A DNA stretch of 23,700 nucleotides from Chara braunii (Eukaryota; Streptophyta; Charophyceae; Charales; Characeae): contig BFEA01000229.1 in the NCBI GenBank assembly GCA_003427395.1, positions 1,519,076-1,542,775 of the forward strand. Direction: 5' to 3'. A program made the position numbers and the translations under genes. Under the pieces are notes generated by a model. That model saw only the letters and a list, made by a program, of their open reading frames with translations. It made no database searches and had not been told where the DNA came from. Positions 8,843 to 18,227 of the stretch are shown piece by piece (position 1 is the stretch's first letter; every line of letters starts with the position of its first letter).

Positions 8843-11023
8843 AGGGAAAGAAAGTCCAAAGTAGAAGATGACAAGATCCAGGAAGAGAAAAGTTCGGCGT
8901 CACCGCCGTACACTCACGCCAAAGATAACAATCCGCAACAAAGGCGCATTCGNCGTTAATTCCAATATGGCCCCGGGCNAATCAACTCAACATCGATCCT
9001 CATACCCACACCGTTGATCCCGGCCGTCGCGTGCTAACTCCCACCACTGCGATCGTCACCCCGCTGTCGTAAACTCGACACGGTTCACCGAGATCCCACA
9101 GTCCGTCGTGGCGGTCCAACGCGCAACCGGCCAGTCTATCGTCAACCCGAGAGGACTTTCCGACTAGAAATCAATCCACTCTGCCTAGCCATTGCTTCCC
9201 AGAAGCTGGCTTACGAGTCGCGAACGTAACAGAGCTTTGCAGACGCGCTTGCGGGTTTTATAGTTGCGACAGGGGAGATAGAAGGGGGAGAAGGCGATAG
9301 GAAAGCTGAGGTGTAAGAGGAGAAGCAGGAGGAGAAGGCTTTGAGAGGAGTGCTCTACGAANGCCATGCTGATCCCTCGGAACTCAAGGTTCAACCAATC
9401 AGATTCGTCGCGGGATAGAAAGGTCCGATCGATCCACGCACCTGACTGGCGAGCGGGAGTCATTCGGGGATCGACCGGGCGTCGTATACCAGACGTAGAG
9501 GGTGAGAAGAGGAAAGGCGCGAGAGGTGGCGCAAGACGGGTCCAAGATTCAGATGATCAAGAAAGGGAAATGGGCGCGCGAAAGCAAGGCGGGAGAGAGA
9601 GAGAGGGAGAAGGAAAAACAGTTACGGTGTCGAGCGCATCGGCCCCCCATAGGGGGCCCTCCCGGCCGCGTCACGCAGGATTGGCAGGAACGTTTTAGGA
9701 CGCATGTTATGAAGCAGCAGTGCCGCTCCGTCCGAGTACGCCAGCTATACCTCCGTCGAGCCCCTACGACAGGATAGGGCCTCGTGAGGTACACCTCACC
9801 TCCACCTGCGGGAGCTGTCACCATCCCTTAGGTGGGCGTATCCCCGCCGAGCTAGTAGCTCACATGCGAAAGTTTTTACTTGCAATCGCGGAGGTGGGTC
9901 AGCCGAGGGCGTTTCTCGTACGCTGTAGCATAGGGGGTACGCGCGGTCAACGCCTAGCTCGGACCCGTACGCGGGCCGTCGCGCAAGGCGCTGATCTCTC
10001 ACGCGCGGCACTAAGTCGGTCGACTAGGACGACTATCCTAACCACGCGATCCTTATTCTTAACAAAACTCTAAATCAGAGTGCGAATCACGCCTAGTCCC
10101 TTGTTCCGTTTAACCCATAACCTTTTCAGGGGAATAAATGAGTAGGCGTCGGACGTTGAACTTCGCATGAATAACGCGTCGGCACAAATCCTAATCATAG
10201 CGATTTAGCCATGAGTAAAAACACAAGCGGTCAAGATGACGGCATACTGTGTGGTACCCATAACCACGCGCCCATTTTATGGTATCACGGGTCACGTTTG
10301 ACACTCAAATGTCGGATAATGTGCGTCCTGAAGTATTAACTCCCCGACGCAAAACGGGCACACGCGTGACCGCTTGCTCTCAGTTCTTCCGTGCTTCGCA
10401 CAGGGAATTCAACGGAGTTATAGTGTGAGGGAGAGCTTTCTGTCATCAGCAGACGACAGTTACAGCTTCCCATCGTGGACATTCTCGTCCAACTATTAAA
10501 GACAAACAAGGACAATGTCCTGGACAAGGGCCTCGAACTCACTTGGCAAGGGCTTCAAGTGTACCCATCCTACCTGATAAAGGAAAAAAACACACGCACC
10601 CACGAGTACCCAACAAACTGAGGCAGAGGGGAGAATCTGTTGTGGAGATCAGGAGAGACCACTTCTCACAATCACTAGTGTGGCTTGCTCACCCAATGCG
10701 CGCATTGACTCCTTTTCAAACGATAGATCAAGCCCAAAAAAATGCATACCTGCGCACACACATTCAGTCAACGCACAATCCATGCGCTAACATGGTTAAC
10801 CTTCTTGCCCCTTTACCTTGTCCCACGCACCCCCCTCCCATCCCTTATTCGGCAATGACATAACCCACCCCCACATCATTTCATCTGTTCCTTGCATGGC
10901 CATTCATAGAAGAGCTCTGAGGCGGGGTAACATCCTTTCGAGGGAAAGTCATTCGCCCGTACGGTCTTCAGGCATTTTTGGGTGCGGGTATCAAGGAAGG
11001 CGGAGGTTGAGTCACAAACCGAC
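8840..11023. other. Unassigned DNA without a supported gene
   Basis: Only short overlapping ORFs occur, none with a recognisable motif. There are N bases at 8953, 8979 and 9362. A GC-rich inverted repeat at 9641-9658 (GGCCCCC, 4-nt loop, GGGGGCC) is the only structure I can point to. The stretch 9590-9620 is purine-rich (GA/GGA). Confidence 0.6.
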
Positions 11024-11043
11024 CTGCTATCAGTTGATAGCAG
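11024..11043. repeat. 9-bp inverted repeat, near palindrome
   Basis: CTGCTATCA, a 2-nt spacer, then TGATAGCAG. It lies just before repeat array A. Confidence 0.7.
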
Positions 11044-11098
11044 AAGTTGAAGTTTCTCAATCCATATGAAGTGTTTCGCCAACACTCATTGCTTAGGA

Positions 11099-11470
11099 GA
11101 ATTCCTGCATCATGAAGAGGACACGGACTTGTCTCAACTACGAACGGACTCGGTCCCTATCAATCTGGGTTTTGGAAAAATTTTGGCAGCATCTCCCCCA
11201 GAAAATCACTCATCCAGAAGAAGTGTCCCAAATCTTCATGACAACGGAGATGAGACTAACTCTCTTAGATTTTGGCAAAAATTTTGCCAGCACCTTCCCT
11301 AGAGGAGTACGCTGTCATGTATTTTGCTAAACTCCAAAGAGCGGATGACCCTAGACCAAATATCAAGCCTATTTCGACTGCCCCCTTAGAATTAGTAAAA
11401 ATTCCGGCAGCATCCCGTTTAGAGAAGTAAGCTGTCAGAATTTGTACCAACTCAGAGGCTAGTCCCAAAA
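11099..11470. repeat. Repeat array A: about 100-bp units with AAAATTTT hairpin
   Basis: Units centred near 11107, 11187, 11288 and 11408 share an (A)AAAATT(T/C)(T/C)GGCAGCATC core, then an AGAGAAGTAAGCTGTCA-like block, then ACCAACTC or AACTCC. The spacing is about 80, 101 and 120 bp. In the third unit the core is the perfect palindrome GGCAAAAATTTTGCC (11274-11288). The units are diverged and no ORF is shared between them. Function unknown. Confidence 0.6.
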
Positions 11471-11839
11471 TCAAAACGCAAAAGTACAAAGGCAGGTGAC
11501 ATGTGGGTAGCTGAATTACCCGTCGCTCAAGCACTCGGCGAGCTCTAGCAGACTAACCTATCCATCTTCAATGCGTAGATTAAAACAAGGCAGAACAATA
11601 TCAAGGCACATGACAAGGCAAACACAACACGACAAGATTCATTCATGAAAACAGACTCATCTTCTGCTCTGTGTGAGGTCTTAGCCTTTCAGTTTCCTGT
11701 ATCTTATTTGCTCCTTATTTCTTTTCAAAAATTGAATGAACTCAACACACACCTTAATTGTCAAAAAAATCAAGTGAGCATCTGGCCAGGGGATCATCCT
11801 TGTCATGCACCTGATTCTAGAATCAATAAAAACACAAGT

Positions 11840-12598
11840 CCTTGGCCTGTTCCTCTCCGGCCCCGGCCTAGGCCCAAAAAGCTCACACAATCTGCACACA
11901 TCATTCAGACATACTTCTTTCTTTCCTTTGCGTTTTTACTAAAGGTTCTCTCACGACACCTGGGCTTGTTCCTCTTCGGCCCTAGCCCAGGCTTGTGGAA
12001 TTCACACACCAAGCAAATCTTTGTCTTAGATTCAACTCACAACACTCCACAATACCTGGACCTGTTCCTCTTCGGCCCTGGTCCAGGTCTGGGAAGCTCA
12101 TATAATGAAAAGCTGCACAACAAACAACCCTTTTCTTTAAATACTGTTTCATGAAACCTGGACCTGTTCCTCTTCGGCCCTGGTCCAAGTTCACAAATTT
12201 TATGTTATCCCCAGCAATGTTTTCTTCTTTCAACGTCAGCTCACAGTCCTTCGCAGCGCCCGGACCTGTTCCTCTTCGGCCCTGGTCCAAGCCTGAGAAG
12301 GCTTGATTGTTACAATGACATAGTAAATTTCCCTTTTTCAACGCCAACCTGGACCTGTTCCTCTTCGGCCCCAGCCCAGATCAGAGACACCCAAATCCCC
12401 CACAAGCAACATAACGAGATACGTTCCCTCTCTCAGATTAAGGACGCTCTCTCTCGATTACTTGGGCCCGTTCCTCTTCGGCCCTGGCCCAGGCTAGAGA
12501 CACTTGTGTTATCACAAACCAAACTTTCTTCTTTTAACATCCGACAAACATCCCTTCACCATTTACCCGGCCAGTTCCTCTCCGGCCCTGGCCCTAGG
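11840..12598. repeat. Repeat array B: eight 33-nt hairpin units in about 100-bp periods
   Basis: Eight copies begin at 11840, 11959, 12055, 12157, 12259, 12348, 12461 and 12565/12566. Each has an 8-bp stem (for example CCTGGACC and GGTCCAGG at 12055-12087) around a conserved loop TGTTCCTCTTCGGCCCT. Core-to-core spacing is 119, 96, 102, 102, 89, 113 and 104 bp. The DNA between copies is AT-richer and mostly not conserved. Stem bases change in pairs in some copies: relative to the 12055 copy, the 11959 copy carries A-T to G-C and C-G to T-A. Other copies (12157, 12259, 12348) have mismatches. Function unknown. Confidence 0.85.
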
Positions 12599-13299
12599 CT
12601 TGGGGAGGTTCAAACCATTCAAATAGCATGGCAAATAAAACAAATTGTTTCTCAAACTTAAACAAATTATTTGCATGCCTAGTTAATTGAATTGGATTCT
12701 GATTAAATCCCGAATAAAATAAAAAGGGCATATTTATGCCAATCAAACTCAGTGAGTATGAAAACGGGAATACAATGTAGGGGTCAATCGGGAACTAGCG
12801 CCAATCGCGTCGGCCTACCTCTCAGTTCGCTGCCTCTGGGGTCCCGCCTGGAGCCCAGCAGAGCTCCCGCAATCGCGTGGGCTCCTGAGCTCCCACGGAA
12901 AAAGTCAANACACAGTCTAGTCGGGATAGGATCCCGCTAGCTGTCCTCCNCTCCAGAAGCCTCACAAGAAGATCGAAGAGTAAGGGGGAAAGATGAGTCG
13001 CTCAAGATACTCAAGGTTCTGAGAAAAGGTTGCTCAAGCACGTGCGAGAGGGCCTCCAGCATAAAGTGACGTGCAAGCTCAGATTCCCGAAGGCTGATGA
13101 TGCAATAACCCCTGCCAATCCCAGTCAGCAGCATCACGAGCATGCATGTCGCGCACTCCCACCTCAACGAGAAAGATGCTGTAGAAGATGGCCACGCTAA
13201 ACTGACAGGATCGACCACAAACTGCAAAAGAAAAACGACCATGACACTACTCCTTGTTGAACCAGACTCCCCTCACGCGGAGCCCCTAGTGCTTGTACC
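12599..13299. other. Unassigned spacer between arrays B and C
   Basis: AT-rich at 12620-12760, GC-rich at 12800-12900, with N bases at 12909 and 12950. No gene, RNA or repeat family could be supported. Confidence 0.5.
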
Positions 13300-14440
13300 G
13301 TCCAGACCGCTACTCAAACCAAAAAACTTGCGTGGCCAATCAATCGGCAGCGCCTCAAAACCCCTATTTAGCATCTTTACTCACCCGAATCCATTAAGGA
13401 ACCGGTGAGTTATGCAATTTTCACTCCCGTTTTCCCCCTTTTCTCCCTCTCCGTTTATTCCTCCTCTTCCCCCTGTTTCGGTGCACCTGGCCAGCCCCCC
13501 TGAACAGGTTCATACCCCACCTGGTGAATATAAGCAACAATGCAGCCCGCTTGGCATGGGGCGGAACAGCCCAATAGGAAGCGTGACGAAGTCCGTCTGC
13601 AGGGGCGCAACCACGGATGATGGGGAGGACAACAGCCGCAACCGTGGGGATCGCTGCGCTGCTCACCAAATGTACAAAATGAGGATGAATTTCCCGCCAG
13701 TTCGTGGAAAGATACGCTGCCCTTACAGCCTCAGTCCCCACGCCAGGTAAGTATGCTCAATCCTATCCCACTGCCCCCTGTCTTCCCCGTCATGTCCATG
13801 TTTACTATCTCCCCCTCTTTCCAGTCGTGTTGTCTCCCACACCTCTGTCGGACTCGCTCTTGCCATTCACCTCTTTTCCCGCTCTTCGTCCCCGTCGCTA
13901 TTAACTGCGTTTCTCAGTTTACTCCTTCATACGCTGCTGCTACCTTCTTCACTGAACAAACCACCAACCTAGCATGAGAACTAACACCACCATCGGCCTT
14001 GCACTGGCCCAGAACCACAGTTTAGTATCCTCCCTCGCTTGATTCCATTAGGACTCAAGTGAGATATGCGTTTTTCACTCACGCCATAACCACGCTCTCA
14101 ATACCCTGTGCACCTCCTTCCTGTCTCATAGCATCCCAAATACTGCTCCAACTCCCAAACTAACACCACCATTCAACTCGCAGTACCCAGAAACCCCTAG
14201 TTTGCCTCTTTCCTTATAGATTTCGTTAAGAATCGGATGAGCTGGGTAATTTCCCATTTGCCATATCCACCCTCCTCGGCACCTCCGCGCAGCTCACTTT
14301 TCTACTAACTTTCTCTCTACTAACCTAGCACTAAAACTAAGGCTACCACTGAATTCGCCTGACCCAAAAATGGCAGAATAGCCTTTTCCCTTGCTTGATT
14401 CCGTTAGGAATCAGGCAAGATAAGCGTTTTCCACCACTTC
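13300..14440. repeat. Repeat array C: 178-bp units with GATTCC/GGAATC hairpin
   Basis: Hairpins start at 14041 (GATTCCATTAGGACTC), 14219 (GATTTCGTTAAGAATC) and 14397 (GATTCCGTTAGGAATC), exactly 178 bp apart. Each is preceded by a conserved block of about 90 bp (ACTAACACCACCAT, CCCAGAA, then TTCCCTTGCTT) and followed by GTGAGATATGCG-like sequence. A related unit lies at about 13300-13430 (GAATCCATTAAGGAACC at 13387). DNA at 13430-13860 shows only weak similarity. Short ORFs are not conserved between units. Confidence 0.65.
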
Positions 14441-14692
14441 TCCTTCTTCCTCCTTCTTCTTCTTTGCCCTTTTCCGTTGTTGTCAACTCCAGGCTCGTTC
14501 TCTCCTCCGATTAGCGCATGGTCCTACAGCAGCTCTTCAACTGCGGAGCATTTTTTTTTGGAAAAGAAAAAGAGGCCCATCCCCGATTTATGTGTGTGAC
14601 TGCTGCGCAAGGGCCAAGCCAATCTTCTCTGTATCGTTCCAATTTTTAACGGACGTCCCNAAGGACAAACGACAGTCCCACAGTGGGACTGT

Positions 14693-15800
14693 GCGGGATC
14701 AGATCCAAGACTGAGTCTGTATTTTAACAGTTCAGAGGTGTACCAGCCGAGCCAGGTCCGTGGGCACTACTGGCGCAGCGGAAATGGTACCGCTTACTCA
14801 TCTATATCCAGTGGCGTCCGAACTCAGGTCTGTTTTTTTTTTTTTTTTTTTTACAGTTTGCGGGTATACGAACTGAGCAAAATGGGAGGCAGAATAAAAC
14901 CTGCCTTCCCAGTCTCAGCGGCACCACCCTGCTTCATTTCCCCGCCGCTACCGAACCCAGGANCCGNACTTAGATCCGTGCTCCAACAGTCCGCAGGCGT
15001 ACCAGCCGAGCCAGGCCTGCGGGCGGTGGACAAGATAAGCCCCACTTCCTCTCCGTTTCTGTTGATGTCAGCCTCTTCGTTTCTGTCTAGTGCTCAGTCA
15101 GATCCCGGTCCCACTGCTTCGCGACTATCAAAATGGAAAGCTCAGCTTCCGGACCTGCTGAGCTCCTACAGTAGCTGGGCCGGTCCGATGAAGCCCTCAC
15201 GGGCCACCACTCCCCTACTATTCAATCGGTTGCGAGGGGCCAGATGACGGGCAACAACTTGGAGATATCATCACTGAACTCGCCTGCCCCCGGTAATTCA
15301 GAATGATTTCATTCTCCTTCATCTGAAGATAGCGGGATTCGAACTTGAGTCTGCATTTCAACAGTCCAGCGCTGTATCAGTTGAACTAGGTCCGCAGGCA
15401 CCGATCCTGCAGACCTGTTTTACACAGTCTGTGTGTGTGCCAGCTGAACTAGGTCTGCTGATACTGCTAGTGCTGTGGAAATGGCCCTGCCTACTCATCT
15501 CTATCCAGCGGTGCCTACACTCGGGCCTGTTTTTCAGCAGTTTGCAGATGTACCAACCAAGCGGGTGGCAGCCAAAACAAGACCTGCCTCCCCCTGCAAA
15601 GCACAACTTTACAATGTTCCACCCATCTGTTTCCAGCGGAGCCCGAACTCGGGTCTGTTTTTCAGCAGTTTACAAGTGTACCAGCTGAGCCAGGTCCGCG
15701 GGCGGTGAGCAAGATAAGCCCCGCTTCCCCAGTTTCTGAGGGTTCACTCCACATTCCTCCACTGCTGCCGCGTACCGAGTTCAACCCCGAGGTCCGCTGG
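14693..15800 (-). repeat. Repeat array D: seven tRNA-like (SINE-like) units
   Basis: Minus-strand units lie at about 15634-15708, 15506-15571, 15401-15464, 15332-15400, 14945-15029, 14811-14886 and 14693-14766. They show a box A/D-arm like TGGCTCAGCTGGTA, an anticodon-loop-like CTGTTGA or CTGTTAA, and a box B-like GTTCGAATCC (best at 15332-15350). The loop would place GTT (Asn) as anticodon. Stems pair poorly, so these are tRNA-derived or tRNA-like relics rather than working tRNA genes. Spacers between units are also related: AAGATAAGCCCC follows two units. Sequence after 15708 shares the spacer type but no clear eighth unit. Confidence 0.6.
14833..14852. repeat. T20 run inside a tRNA-like unit
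   Basis: Twenty T residues on the plus strand (A20 on the minus strand) replace the A5 run found at the same place in the other units. Confidence 0.85.
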
Positions 15801-16453
15801 CTAGCAATCGAACCCCTCACTTGACTGGGCCAAGCCCATGCCCGGAGTGGGTCTGCGCAAATCTCTACGAGTAGCACCAACCTCAGGCCCGAGTGTGCCA
15901 AACCCCACTATAGCCGCAGATAGTGGCGGAATCGGACGGTCCTAACTTTGTTGTCGTGCCAATAATGAGGTGGCAGACCTTCCTAACCTCTCGTTGGCCA
16001 TCAACTGTTCCAAGTATTCTTTCTCAACGCCGGAAGGGTTTTCGTTCCTGGACTATATTTCACTGGGTTAGGGATGAAAACCGGTTCGGAAATTGGTAAG
16101 GGAACCGAACCCAATTCCGCACATCCGCGGCACTCGTCGGCATAACTTGCCCATTCCACTAATAACGGATCCCATTAACCGGACCCGATTATTGTATAGA
16201 AGTAAAACAAAAAGAAACCAAAAATTTAATCAAAAATAAAAAGGAACGGGAATAATAAGATAAACGCAACGAAAAGGGAGCCGCGGACGCGGCAGCCGCG
16301 CGCCAAAATACCCTCCGCGCGCCGATCAAACAAGGCCTATACCGGACCGGGCCTCGTAGCCCACTGGCTATATACAGCCTCGTGGACACCCTTGGCCGAC
16401 GGTCGAGTTTTACGCCAAACCATCTGTCACAGCATGCGCCGTAGCAAGGGCCG
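15801..16453. other. Unassigned DNA with short inverted repeats
   Basis: No gene seen. Inverted repeats include CCACTAT (15905-15911) with ATAGTGG (15920-15926), and GGTTCGG with CCGAACC near 16083-16110. A direct repeat CCGCGCGCC occurs twice near 16300. AT-rich from 16190 to 16270. Confidence 0.5.
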
Positions 16454-16476
16454 GTGCGTACTTCTAGTGTACGCAC
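16454..16476. repeat. 8-bp perfect inverted repeat
   Basis: GTGCGTAC, a 7-nt loop, then GTACGCAC. A third copy of the arm (GTACGCACC) follows near 16520. Confidence 0.65.
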
Positions 16477-16758
16477 GTGCCATACAGGTGACACTTATAA
16501 TCAACCAAAACTGCCATTCGTACGCACCGCTGTGCGGGCCCATAAATCACCCCGCCGACTCATACGGTCGACGGTAGCCTAGTTATCTCTCGCGCGTCGC
16601 AATAATGCATGCCCCATGCACACTCTCCAATCCTAGCCCTACTCACCCTCACCGCCCCGACTACGGCGACTCAGGCCGGAGTCCCGCAGAAAAAATAATG
16701 TGCCGACACTATCCCACTCATCATCGCAGGTACACATTCTGTGACCTGCACAAATGAC

Positions 16759-16786
16759 GGCAAATACCCTTGTAAGGGTGTTTGCC
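16759..16786. repeat. 28-bp near-perfect palindrome
   Basis: Arms of 13 bases (GGCAAATACCCTT and AAGGGTGTTTGCC) around a 2-nt centre, with one T/G mismatch that would be a wobble pair in RNA. Confidence 0.75.
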
Positions 16787-17390
16787 ACGACAACGGGGAG
16801 AGAGAAAAAGGAGGGAGAAGGGAAGGGAGGCGCGGGAGGGAGCGATGCGGGGGACAGAGAGGAGGAAGCTTTTGCATGCACGGCGCTGTCAACAAGAAAA
16901 GAAAAAGGGCACCGAAACAGTTACAGCTTGCTTCTATCCTAATTCAAAATTGAAATCACCATATCCGCGTGCGAAAAAGCGACGCGGGAAAAGAAAATCC
17001 TACGCCTATTCGTATCCGGACGAAATTCCGAGAGTTTTCCCCGACGTGCCCAAGAACATTCACACACCCCAAAAGGCTACGTCGAAGTTCCGCTTATCCC
17101 GGAATTCCCAACTACCGAGCCCAATTCCGAGTGTGCTCGGTAAGGCGCACGTAAATTCCCATGTATTTCCCGACTTTGCAAAAAGAAAAACAGAACCCAG
17201 AAGTCGAAAAAGCTGTCAAAAAAAAAAGGAAAATGCGTCACCCGAAAGCAAGAAATCAAAACGGGGTTTTCCTGGGGTTGGTATGGTACAAGCAAAAGAG
17301 AGGGTACGAAAGATGGCACGGGGTTGGGAAGTGGTTCGTCACAGGCTTCCCATTTTCGGGACTGTGGGGTATGTTCCCCCAGTAGTATGA
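16787..17390. other. Unassigned DNA between palindrome and LINE
   Basis: Purine-rich at 16795-16860 and lysine/arginine-like in translation at 16930-17300. The long plus-strand ORF here overlaps the antisense of the LINE end and has no motif. An 8-bp inverted repeat (TACCGAGC and GCTCGGTA, about 17112-17142) encloses CCAATTCCG, and similar sequence ACCGAACCCAATTCCG lies near 16105. Confidence 0.5.
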
Positions 17391-18210
17391 GACAGGGGCT
17401 CCAAGGGAGGTGCTGGGCTGTAAGGTAGTGCCACAGCGCGTCCCACCAGATCCACAGTTGCGCTACCATCGGACAAGCCAACAAGCAGTGTTCAAGTGTT
17501 GCTCTTGCTGGTGGCGAGGCCTTCCCACAGTAGGAGCAGATCGGGGAAAGAATGTCGTGCGGCTCCAGGTTTGTACGGGAGACAATCCAGTCTGGGGTAG
17601 GGAGGCATCTGTGAAGAATCTGCCACTGAAGGGCTCGATGGGCCGTTGGCATAATGCTCGAGTATCGGGCCCATGACAGGTTGCTAAGGTCTTGTCGGGT
17701 AAGCGGGGAGTCCCTTTCCCATCTGTTTTTAACCACCTCAGTTGTCGAGGGGGTAGGCCGTGTAGCTTTATACCCCTCCTTTACTGTGTATTCCCATATG
17801 GGGGTGTGTTTCCCCACATTCCATTCCCATTATGCGGAGTCGAAGGGCAACCGGCTGATAGGGGTGTTAGGTTCGTAAACCCATTTTTGTTGTTGATTAT
17901 TTTCCAACACCCTCACCCTCATAAGTTGATAGGGTGGTGCCTCACAGTCCCTTTCCTCGCACTCGGTAAGCTCAGACCATCTCTGTCCCGCAAAATCCAT
18001 TTCAAAAGCCTGCAGCCGGGCGAGGGTTAGGCTAACGTGTGTCACTTTGTACACAGTTGCCGGTAGGGGGAGGGATCGAAACTGAACCACCCAGTCCCCC
18101 ACCTCAAGGGTCGGGCCTGTTTTCAAGGCAAGTGACCAACCTATCGGGATGGCCTGAAGTATTTGGGCCCTTTTTGTTCCAAGTTTCTGATATTTTTGAG
18201 TTGTTCTTTA
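17390..18210 (-). pseudogene. LINE ORF2 C-terminal region with CCHC zinc finger
   Basis: This lies in a different frame from the RT. It runs LGTKRAQILQAIPIGWSLAL, VGDWVVQFRSLPLP, then a TAA at 17830-17832, then WEYTVKEGY and RALQWQILHRCLPT, then CSYCGKASPPARATLEHCLL with C-x2-C-x12-H-x4-C ligands at 17473-17538. This C-terminal finger, after a conserved Trp-rich helix, is typical of L1-type ORF2 in plants and other eukaryotes and is thought to bind element RNA. After about 17390 the frame stays open to 17077, but the sequence turns into Phe-rich low complexity with no similarity, suggesting a 3' truncation or replacement. Confidence 0.75.
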
Positions 18211-18227
18211 AGTTTATCCAGGCTTTT

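Noticed and set aside
8610-8959. Coding ORFs across the GA repeat
   Set aside because: Arg/Glu strings come from the microsatellite, and the surrounding frames have no motif.
9366-10073. Host gene in overlapping plus-strand ORFs
   Set aside because: Short, mutually overlapping, rich in Arg/Ser/Pro from GC-rich DNA, with no motif.
11982-12347. Repeat protein with LDQGRRGTGPG units
   Set aside because: The ORF exists because three spacings (96, 102, 102) are multiples of three. The other units are out of frame and the spacers are not protein-like.
11840-12598. CRISPR array
   Set aside because: 33-nt palindromic repeats with spacers look similar, but repeats are diverged, spacers vary from about 56 to 86 bp, there are no cas genes, and the context is eukaryotic.
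13744-13755. Exon with splice donor CAGGTAAGTATG
   Set aside because: Matches a donor perfectly, but the upstream ORF has no domain, no acceptor partner could be chosen, and similar motifs are part of repeat array C.
14693-15708. Functional tRNA-Asn genes
   Set aside because: Acceptor, anticodon and T stems do not pair properly in any unit.
16782-17390. 202-codon plus-strand ORF
   Set aside because: Low-complexity Lys/Arg composition, antisense to the LINE end, no recognisable domain.
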